Source of the DNA: Oscheius sp. JU75
Taxonomy: Eukaryota; Nematoda; Chromadorea; Rhabditida; Rhabditidae
NCBI GenBank assembly: GCA_037178855.1
Contig: JASJZC010000006.1
Location: 9,714,501-9,778,500 of the forward strand
Direction of reading: 5' to 3'
DNA: 64,000 bases
A program made the translations under genes and the position numbers. Under the pieces are notes generated by a model, which was not told where the DNA came from, ran no database searches, and saw only the letters and a list, made by a program, of their open reading frames with translations. Positions within the stretch are counted from its first letter, which is position 1, and every line of letters starts with the position of its first letter. Below, piece after piece: positions 55,990-64,000 of this stretch.

Positions 55990-56298
55990 ATGAACTGCAA
56001 ATCCACTCTGATCTGCATCCTGCTCTCCCTCCTTGTGGTCATTCGGGCACAAAGTCAGTCATTCCCATCAGTAAGTCAAGCTCCTTCCATTTCCAAAAAA
56101 AATGTTCAGAATGATCTGTTGACTCTCGCGGTGAATGATGCAGAGCTTCGACCGATTGAAGTGTACCGTCAGTTCAAGAAGTCTTTTGTCAGACCCTGCG
56201 TCTATAATATGGGCAATTGTATCACGATGACACAACAGGAGCGTCTTCTGAAACACTTGAGGAGTCTGGTGGCTCTGCGGGACAACGTCGCCCCGTAA
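55990..56298 (+). CDS. Small secreted protein, possible peptide precursor
   Basis: A single-exon frame of 102 residues starts at ATG 55990, just after the acceptor-like CCTTATATTTAG|GAATA, so a spliced leader or 5' UTR exon may precede it. The signal peptide is MNCKSTLICILLSLLVVIRA. Beyond it the protein has only two cysteines, spaced C-x6-C (CVYNMGNC), directly after a dibasic KK and SFVRP. The C-terminus (QQERLLKHLRSLVALRDN) looks helical. A dibasic site followed by a small disulfide loop is the layout of several neuropeptide precursors, but I cannot name a family. AATAAA follows at 56311, 12 nt after the stop. Confidence 0.7.
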   Translation: MNCKSTLICILLSLLVVIRAQSQSFPSVSQAPSISKKNVQNDLLTLAVNDAELRPIEVYRQFKKSFVRPCVYNMGNCITMTQQERLLKHLRSLVALRDNVAP

Positions 56299-57115
56299 AG
56301 ACATCCTTGTAATAAAGCTTGTTGTAATTTTATGATGTTCGCTGTCGCATAAACTTTGTTAACTTTGAGTCTGTTCATGAATCCAATCGGATTGACAGAT
56401 TTTGGAAGCTGTTTCAACTTTGCTAACGTCCGCACATTCTCGGCTGGACAAAAGACGGCATGGGGAGATGGTACGGGTGGGACGAGTATCAAGTTGGAAC
56501 AATAGCGTTCAGTATGTTTTGAAATTACAATAAAATGCATTTCACTTCTTTGAATAGCCTCCAGTTTAACCCGCGAAGAAACTGCCTAGAAAGAGCGGAA
56601 GCTTGACGGTTTGTTGACAGCTCTGATGGGGATGGTACTGGACTGACGCCGGACGGCTTGTTGCCGGCTCGTCTGAGCTGGACTAACTCGCTGGACAGTT
56701 GGTTGACTCAAAATGCTCACGGCTCTTAGCACCACGACCAGCTTCCATAAAGGACCAGTTTTTCTAACAAGAAAACTTCTCACCGTGTTACCTTTTATTT
56801 TGGCATAAAAGCTCCCAGATCAAACATCCAGTGGGGGGATCCGTCCTATTCCGCCCAGTTTCATAGTCGCACTTTCCCCCGTTTTACCATTCCTATCAAA
56901 GTTTTTTTCGACTTCCATTTTCTGTGATAAGAGTCAGGGAGAGATACAAAGCGACAGACAGAGAGACCCGAGTCCGGTGAACTGCCAGCATTTCCATTGG
57001 AACACTCGGAACAAACATCCCTGTGTAGTATGTGGCCTTCCGTATGTGTCTTATCGTATTTTGAAGTGCCCTCTCTCTCCAGATAAGGCCGTCTTGGGTG
57101 ACCCTCACTCTCATC
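56299..57115. other. Spacer before the carboxylesterase gene
   Basis: No supported coding exon. Open frames on the minus strand (56586-56783, 56896-57204) have no recognisable domain and no splice context I could support. A short GACAGAGAGAC motif lies near 56955. Confidence 0.45.
56311..56316 (+). promoter_or_regulatory. Poly(A) signal AATAAA of the small secreted protein gene
   Basis: AATAAA begins 12 nt after the stop codon, giving a very short 3' UTR and supporting a real transcript. Confidence 0.6.
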
Positions 57116-60100
57116 ATGTTGCTGTCCCTCCTTCTTCTTCTTCCCTTCACCGAATCCGCAATTATCAAGACCCCTCTAGGTGCAATAAAAGGAAAAGAGT
57201 TCATTGCTAATAATGGCAGACTGGTTCATTTTTTCAGGGTAGGTCAATTTAAAAGCGAGCTTATGACGCTTGCGTATCTCCGTATTATCTGAACTCGTGT
57301 GTTTTCTGAATTGTGCATGGTTGCTCGGATCGTTCAGTGGGTTATAGTCCAATGAGGAGCGACAGTAAGCGAATTTATTAAATAGCGGCTGAAAAAGGTC
57401 CCGCGAGGAAGTTATAGTAACCCGGCTCGCGCAAACGGAACTTTTGCAAATTTACCGTTTTTTCGGTCATGTCTTTCCTTGTTTTGAGCTTGTAATCAAA
57501 CTCCGCGACCAAGAAAGCCTATTTGACAACAATTTCAACAGGAAAATTGCGAAAAAAATACATAATGAATGCTTTACACATGAACATTTTCCTATTTTGC
57601 AAAATTTTCACGTTTTTTCTTCTAGTTTTTTTTTCTTAAAATTTGTTGTCAAGTAGGTTTGTATATGCCTAGAACACGCTTACACCATCAGAGTCGTAGA
57701 AAAGTGCATGAAAAATGGTAGAAGTTCAATAATATGGAAATTTCTTTTTCGCCCTGAGCCGTGAGCTCAAATTCAAATTCAGGTGCCGCTCTTCGTTGGA
57801 AACAGATTATAATGCTCCGACTGCGACGCCAGAACATGACGCGTTCGAGCCCCACAACTTTTTGTCTTGTCATAAAACACTGAAACCACTTTCAGATGTC
57901 ATATTTTTGCATTAGTAGAGTCAAAATTATCAGGTTTTACTATTAGCAGCTTCCAACTTTGAGCGTCAAATTCAAACGCCATAGGCTCGCCTTTTCAACG
58001 TTTTTCAGCACGTACCCTTTGCCAAGGCACCCATAGGAACACTGAGATTTGCTCTTCCTGTACCAGCAGAATCATGGAAAGGAATTCTCGATGGGACAGG
58101 TAATCCCGACTGGAAAGAGAAAAAAAACTACACTTTTGTAGAGTACGGCCCGGCTTGCATGTCCAACTCGACCGTCTCGTCGAGTCCCCAGAAGTGGATT
58201 GATGAGGACTGCCTGCATAATAATATCGTTGTTTCCGATCGATGCTTAGTCAGTAATTTTCCGGTTTTTTATGCCAATTTTACAGAAAAGCAAGGGATGC
58301 CCAGTGGTCTTCTACATTCATGGTGGAGGATTCAACTACGATTCTGCGGTACGAACATTGTGTCAATCCCATTCAAAGCATATCAACCTGTCCCAGTCAG
58401 TAGAAACTCTATTTCCCGTCTCTGTCAAGTCTCTCCTGTCCGTGACAATCAGTCTGAAGAAACTTTTTACCCTGTCAATCAGCTTCGGTCATGCTGTCCC
58501 TGTAATGTCTTGATCCTGGTCCCTTGTGCGTTAAATTTCCTGGTAGAGTGAAAACTATGATGTCATAGTCGATGCCAGCGACGAGCAGAAGGCGGAGGTG
58601 CCATTTTGGCTTTGAAGTGCGCGCCAACTCCTGTAACATGCAGGCTGCGTATCGAAACGGTAACAGGCCGATACGCAGCATTGTGTTATAAGAGTTGGTG
58701 GGCACTTCAAAGCCGAAATGGCTATTCCGTATTCTGCCCGTCTCTGTTTAATTACAGGCTACAGCAGACAACAGGCCATGAAGCTTACTTTTCTAGGTGA
58801 TGTTCCCCGACGAGGATCTCGTCAACAATTTTGGAGCCGAAGGTTAACCAGACTATTTTGTTCTTTGCATTTTTCCAGATGTGGTTTTGGTCATCTCAGC
58901 CTTCCGTCTGGGAGCTCTGGCCATGATTGCGTTCAGCAATGACAACGTCGTTCCCAGGAATCTTCCAATCTATGGTACATGTCTCGCTTCGCTTATGCTT
59001 TTGGTGTTCAGACATCATCGAATCGTTGAAATGGGTACAGGACAATATTGACGCTTTTGGCGGGAACAGAAAGCGTGTGACGCTGCTAGGACATTCGGGT
59101 GGAGGAGCAGCCGTCGGGTCTCTTTCATTCTCGAAATCGATTGATCCGAAGCGGAAGTGAGTATGAGAGAGAGTGTAACCATCTGTCTATCTGTCAATCT
59201 GTGCTCCAACCCAATTTGTAGTCAACTCATGCCATACCCTTCTTGATCAGCCTACGTCTGTCTACAGTTGCCTGCCCTGTTCCTGTCAGTCTATCTCTAA
59301 AGTCTTTGTATCCCTTTAGGAGGCCGCTATGATTGTCCTTTCTACATTTTTTTTATCCTAACCTCGGCTTTTTGTATCACCAATCTATCCTGTGAGTTGG
59401 ACCACTCAGGTCCCATTTCCTTTTTGGGCCATGGTCCTACCTGTGCGTTTGAACCGGTCGGTTGGGTCCTAGACCAGGTTCAATTTCCTGACAGAACGTG
59501 ACTTTAGTTCAAGGTTACTGTCAAGTTCGGATATCTGACGAAGATGCGCAAGAATACGACAATTTCTCATGAAGAAAGGAAGAACAGCGGTAATAGTTCG
59601 GCAGGCGGCTCGGTTCATTCAAACGGGTTTTCGCGCGCATTTTTGAATTCGGCGGGATTTTGAAATCTTTTTCTCGTTTACGACTTCTACGCCTTTTCAC
59701 TGCTTTTCTCAACTTTTTGCCTTACCTTTTATGTCTTTCCTTGTTCGCTTCAAGAAATAAAAACTAAGACTGCCTTGTTCTCCGTTGGTACAATCTGCTC
59801 CCGTCTGTTGGCCAACCAATAGGAGTCAATTATCATTATACAAGGCAGTTCTAGTTTATATTACTTGAAGCGAACAAGAAAAGACATAAAAGGTAAGGCA
59901 AAAAGTTGAGAAAAGCAGTGAAAAGGCGTAGAAGTCGTAAACGAGAAAAAGATTTCAAAATCCCGCCGAGTTCAAAAATGCGCGCGAAAACCCGTTTGAA
60001 TGAACCGAGCCGCCTGCTGAACTATTACCGAATATCCTAGTATAGCCTAACAAAGTGATAGGATCTCATAGAATTTCAACGTTTCATGCAATTTATAGGC

Positions 60101-62106
60101 TCTTCCATCAGGGCATTGTCATGTCCGGTCCGGGAATCATGACAATTGACGAGACCGCTCGTCGACAGAAGACTTGGGAGTTTGCCCAAAAAGCTGGAGT
60201 AGGTCTCCCTTATTTTCGGTCAAACTCTTCAGTGCCTGCCCATCCCCTTCGTGGGAATTCCCAGTGACAACTACAGTCGAGAGGTGGTCGAATGTCTCCG
60301 AACCAGAGACGCTCATGTACTGGTCGGAATCCAGAGACAGATGGAAGAGGACGGGTACACCTTCGAGGGCTTCATTCTCCAGCCACCTCTGTTCCCGGCT
60401 ACTTCGGCCTATGACTTTATGCATAACCCGCCTGTGAGTCGTGTTTGTCAGTTTACTAAGCTTGCGAACACAGAAAATTCCGATGATGCTGGGCACGACT
60501 CTCAAAGAGATGGACGGATTCAAACGAGTCGCCTTCCAGGCAGAGGTACTGTCTGTTAAGGGCAATAAGCTGTTATTTTATAGACCTTGGCAGACATAAT
60601 GGGCCTGCAAAGACCCATGGCAATAACCTCCAGATACTATGAAGATGAGGCGGCCGGACGACTACGTAAGTTAAGTCAAGGAATTTGGTCTAATGTATTA
60701 CACTTCCACGCGTTCTGTAAGATTCTGTCTGTCTGAAGTTCTATAACCTTGGACAAAAAATGTCGTGTCAAACTTGACAATGTTGACTAGAGACGTTTCT
60801 TATTTTTGCTGTGTATTAGTGTGATACAAGAGATATGCTCGAGCTTGCCCTTCACTACCACGTGAGGAACGAAGATGTTTGAAGGATGACTCAGCTTCCG
60901 GACTTCCTGGATCTAGCTTGGAGAAGACAGTTGAACTGCGTGAGAAAAGTGGCTCAAGATGGTCGAAAACCCAACTGAATGGACTCCTCTGGACCATTGA
61001 CGAGTCGTGGGAAGGCTCTACATGAGAATGATCAGACTATCAGAAAAGCATCCAAAAGGATCGGAGAAGCCGGCATGGATGAGAGCGGCAAGGCTGGACG
61101 GCGAATTGTGGGTTCAAGCCATGGGAGCGGCAAGAGACCGAATAGTATTTAACTGTTACCGTTCTATTGAGAGATAACCATCTTCCGTTAAAAAATAGGC
61201 GTCCTTGTCGTATTGTCACTCGTTTCGTGAATCGTGGGGGCGAAATCAACCAAAAAACTCTTCCAGCTTTCAACAATAAACCCCAGTCGCAACTCCTGTT
61301 CGTCGGAGCAGTCAGCATGTCCGAGGAGGTCACAAAAACTGGGACCGATGTAGGTGATCATACTTATCTGACTATGGTCTGAACAAAGGTATACCTGTAC
61401 TCATACCGTAATCCTCGTCACTCTGCACACACCGACGACCTGGCCTATCTGATGGGCGTTCACAAGTTTGACACGGATGAGAATGAGGCTATTCTAGCTA
61501 AACTCTACCCGAAATACTTCATCAATTTCATCAAATATGGCAAGCCTGACCCGGGTAGGTTGAGAAATTACCGGAAATTACTATAATCAGATTGGGAACC
61601 ATTTCGAATCGGAGACGACAACTACTTTGCCATTGACATCAACGTGAAGACGGGTCTCCGGCCCAAGAATGCTCTTCACTTTGAAAAGTAGGCTCAAAAC
61701 GGTGACTATAATATTTTTCAGGGCCGTCGTTCGGTACTGGACGAGGAATATGACAGCTCTTGACAGATCCCTCGGTCCTTATGTCGGTTTCGAGAAGCGA
61801 GACGTCATTCTGCCTGTCATTTTGACGAATGACAGCCTCGGGCCAGCGGTCAAGGTGTGTTTTCAACGAAAAAAAGGCCAGGATCGGGTAGACCGAGTAT
61901 CTCGCCCGCATTTTTGCATCATTAGATCACTGCAGCCCTGTGTTCAGAGCTACTGGTTACCGACAGGAACGACAGCCAGCCACTGGACAACTATTCTTTT
62001 CGCTGTTTCTCTAATTCTAGCCGGTTTTCTACTCGGAAGATGCTCAATTCCGACGAGAAAACGGCAATTCTATGTGGATGAAGTCACCCCCCTCGTATCC
62101 AAGTGA
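57116..62106 (+). CDS. Type B carboxylesterase with C-terminal membrane anchor
   Basis: The ATG at 57116 gives signal peptide [15 protein letters not shown], followed by [14 protein letters not shown]. Exons near 58010-58250 carry [18 protein letters not shown] and an early Cys loop. Then [16 protein letters not shown] (oxyanion hole), [27 protein letters not shown] and the nucleophile motif [12 protein letters not shown] follow; later come [10 protein letters not shown] and [12 protein letters not shown], which holds the catalytic His. The last exon adds a membrane helix ([17 protein letters not shown]) and a short cytoplasmic tail ending LVSK at 62106. The family includes carboxylesterases, cholinesterases and neuroligins; the intact Ser and His argue for an active ester hydrolase at the surface or in a secretory organelle, with unknown substrate. 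Introns hold two large foldbacks. Exons between 60660 and 61290 are uncertain. Confidence 0.85.
57808..57856 (+). repeat. tRNA-like 3' half in carboxylesterase intron
   Basis: CTCCGACTGCGACGCCAGAA then GACGCGTTCGAGCCCCAC resembles an anticodon arm plus T arm without a clear D arm. Confidence 0.35.
58601..58721. repeat. Foldback inverted repeat in carboxylesterase intron
   Basis: Left arm starts CCATTTTGGCTTTGAAGTGC and right arm ends GCACTTCAAAGCCGAAATGG; arms of about 54 nt pair with few mismatches around a 14-nt loop (core TGCGTATCG / CGATACGCA). Confidence 0.65.
59588..60030. repeat. Large foldback element in carboxylesterase intron
   Basis: A 443-bp inverted repeat: left end CGGTAATAGTTCGGCAGGCG, right end GCCTGCTGAACTATTACCG, arms of about 190 nt each with few mismatches, and a unique loop around 59780-59842. 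It has no coding capacity of its own (the open frame at 59521-59712 is an arm). A non-autonomous foldback transposon is the likeliest reading. Confidence 0.75.
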
Positions 62107-62224
62107 ACAAAGAATGAAGATATTTATAAAGTCACCAAGATAGAAAGATTAACTAACCGTAATACAACACGACATTGACTGAGATAGCTTAACAGGGTGG
62201 GTATAAATATGAAGAGAATAGCCA

Positions 62225-64000
62225 CTAGTAGGGTTCGGAACGGTCCTTCTTCTTTTTGTCCTTTTTCGACTTCTCGCCGGCCGGGGGACTGGAAATTATG
62301 ATAGATGAAGGTGGGTAGGGAAGGCATACCGTAAATCGACGTTTTTGACGACTATTTTACCGTCTTCTCCTCCCGTCACCAGCAGTCCTTTGTTGTAGGC
62401 GGCGCAGTGGACGAGGTCCGTGTGTCCTGTCCATTCCTCGACGATTTCGGCCTTTTTACCGTCAGCGGTCACAGTGAGCAGGGCGAGCTGAAAGATTGAA
62501 GTAGTAACACTACTGTTGTGCTCGAAGCAGGGTTGCACGACCACCAACTTTATCATGCGATCGCGATCAAGCACTTCAATTTTACTGCGAGCGCGATCGC
62601 AGTAAAATTGAATTGCTTCTTCTGATCGAGATTAGTTCAATTCTTTTTTCTTTTCTTTTTTCCGAAAATCGGGGTTTTTCGCGGCAGGCGGCTCCCTTTG
62701 TTTGATTTTCCGCGCTTTTACGAATTCGCCAAAAACCGGGTTTGCTGACGTAATTTACTCATTTTCACAGATTCTAATTATGTTTATTGAATCCAGCGTG
62801 TAAAAGAACTCCTAGAATGTAAAAGAATGTACCGAAATCTGGATGCTTTACCGTTGTTGTTGCAACATCAGTCTTTTGCACTATCTCTGCAATTAACTGC
62901 TATTTTTCATCCTCCAGGAGGTTCTTTCGCACGCTGAATACAATAAGCATAGTTAGAATCTCTGAAAATGAGTGAATTACGTCAGAAAATCCGATTTTGG
63001 TGAAGTTATAAAAGGCTTACTTTTCCCTCTGCATCAGATTCCAGCATTGCGATCGGCTTCTCCTCCTCCGAGCCCTTGATGATGTCCACGAGAAATCTGT
63101 CATCTCGGGCGTTTTTCCTGAAAAATGACATTCGTCTAGAAATTTGAGAGCAGTCTGTCCGTCTAAGGACTAGCTCATAACTGTTATGAGAACTTTTCGC
63201 AAAATTTGGAAAACAGGATGATCATTCGCGCAGCTATTTATCGAAGTGGACGCTACTGCCCAATCACATTCCAAGAGCTTTGAATGTCTCCGGTGCTGCC
63301 AGGTTTTTGTGCAAAAAAGGAAGTAGGCCACAGCCATGTGAGGTGTGTGCATTGTGGTATTGTGGAAAAAATTTGAGCTCTCAATGATTATACTTGATTA
63401 ACCCGGCTCGACTCGACCAGGCTACTACCTCTCAAAAATTTGTGAAGGTCCCAGGACGATGATTGCAAATTTTTTTTTACCTATTCTGGCTCTAGTACAT
63501 ATCTGGCCTCCCTATCTACAAAGATAGCGAGACTTACTTAAATAGAATGTCCACGTCTTCCGGCGAGTTTGGACTGAGTACCATGGCCTTGTTGTCGTCG
63601 CTACAGGCATACAGCAGTCTCTTGGACAAGTAGCCGACCTTGCCCACAGGCGAATCCATCTGAATTGAGCCTGTCAAACAAAAGAGCAGAAAAAATACCG
63701 GAGTGGAACTCTGCAGCGCGTCGTCTTCCTTGGACAGGCTTACATCGAAGATGTTGACGAGTCCGTCCTCCCCTCCGGTGATCAGATGGCGTCCGTCGCG
63801 GAAGAAGGCCAGACAGTTGATGTCGCCGCTGTGACTGTCCTTCAGCGTGATTAGCGGCTCCGTCCCGCCGCGTATGTCGTAGACCGAGACGACGCTCGGG
63901 ACGCCCGCGAAATCATCCTCGTCTTCCTCCTCGCTGCTCGATTCCTCGGTCTTCTTCTTCTTCTTTTTCTTTTTGCCGTCGCTCTCGGCCACGAAGGTGG
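62225..64000 (-). CDS. WDR89-like WD40-repeat protein, N-terminus beyond window
   Basis: The stop is at 62225 after a Lys/Asp-rich tail (EKSKKDKKKKDRSEPY). Going upstream the exons encode CAAYNKGLLVTGGEDGKIVV, TADGKKAEIVEEWTGHTDLV, RDDRFLVDIIKGSEEEKPIA, VGYLSKRLLYACSDDNKAMV and CLAFFRDGRHLITGGEDGLV with NIFDV. A Lys-run then acidic insert (KKKKKKKKTEESSSEEEDED) sits near 63905-63985, between blades. Blade spacing and the GLVNIFDVSLSKEDDALQSS stretch fit the WDR89 group of small WD40 proteins. A beta-propeller scaffold is expected; the charged tails suggest a nuclear or nucleolar location, which is inference. The intron at 62490-63020 contains two foldbacks. Confidence 0.75.
62565..62627. repeat. 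Short foldback in WDR89-like intron
   Basis: GATCAAGCACTTCAATTTTA pairs with TAAAATTGAATTGCTTCTTC... around GCGATCGC-like centre (TGCGAGCGCGATCGCA). Confidence 0.55.
62729..63001. repeat. Foldback inverted repeat in WDR89-like intron
   Basis: The left arm (CCAAAAACCGGGTTTGCTGA, then CGTAATTTACTCATTTTCAC) pairs with the right arm (GAAAATGAGTGAATTACGTC, then AGAAAATCCGATTTTGG), each about 90 nt. The loop is about 90 nt. It is distinct from the 59588 element, although GGCAGGCGGCTC at about 62682 echoes that element's end. Confidence 0.6.

Noticed and set aside
56586-56783. 65-codon minus-strand frame near the small secreted protein
   Set aside because: No signal peptide of good quality, no domain and no poly(A) or splice support.
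59521-59712. Arg/Lys-rich open frame on the minus strand
   Set aside because: It is one arm of the 443-bp foldback element, and the matching arm is open only by symmetry.

Overview
The window is nuclear DNA of a nematode. The best evidence is the muscle myosin heavy chain at 40511-48033: its converter region ([18 protein letters not shown]) and loop 2 ([12 protein letters not shown]) are nematode-type rather than arthropod or vertebrate. Supporting signs are a lamin-tail cytoplasmic intermediate filament protein, two short receptor tyrosine kinases resembling the KIN-15/KIN-16 group, a class B carboxylesterase with GHSGGG, many short introns and dense gene packing. A TANGO1/MIA3 gene, which I recall as missing from C. 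elegans, suggests a lineage outside the Caenorhabditis group. The species is not identifiable from the sequence alone.

Layout: 1-166 (-) is a gene start cut by the window edge. 2850-7809 (-) is a TANGO1-like ER-exit receptor, and 8565-10959 (-) is an SDR16C-type dehydrogenase fused to a TMEM254-like C-terminus. 10960-14485 has no gene I can support. 14486-22491 (+) holds a receptor tyrosine kinase, a class 3 lipase and an intermediate filament protein. 23358-24048 (-) is phosphomevalonate kinase. 25170-27489 (+) is endophilin-B, and 27865-29980 (+) is a membrane protein with a three-finger-like ectodomain and a dead PP1-like domain. 30528-32298 (-) is PAF1. 32952-36104, perhaps to 36353 (+), is a second receptor tyrosine kinase. 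36360-39852 (-) is IFT80, with a consensus X-box in its promoter. 40511-48033 (+) is muscle myosin heavy chain, and 48249-50462 (-) is an alpha-1,3-fucosyltransferase. 50463-55989 is repeat-rich. 55990-56298 (+) is a small secreted protein that may be a peptide precursor. 57116-62106 (+) is a membrane carboxylesterase. 62225-64000 (-) is a WDR89-like WD40 protein, cut by the window edge.

The genes do not form one pathway. They are ordinary neighbours in a compact genome, often converging with very short gaps (6 bp between the possible TK2 tail and IFT80). One head-to-tail pair, the first kinase and the lipase, is only 113 bp apart, which fits an operon. Themes that recur are secretory and membrane biology (TANGO1, fucosyltransferase, lipase, esterase, receptors), muscle and cytoskeleton (myosin, intermediate filament) and cilia (IFT80).

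Introns and intergenic DNA carry an unusual repeat load: imperfect TCTCTGTC microsatellites in most genes, tRNA-like (A box/B box) relics, several foldback inverted repeats including a 443-bp one, a bipartite palindrome family built on CTACAAAGTTGTAG, and a dispersed element of about 230 bp present twice. The most novel item is the single-pass receptor whose cytoplasmic domain is a PP1-family fold stripped of nearly all metal-binding and catalytic residues.
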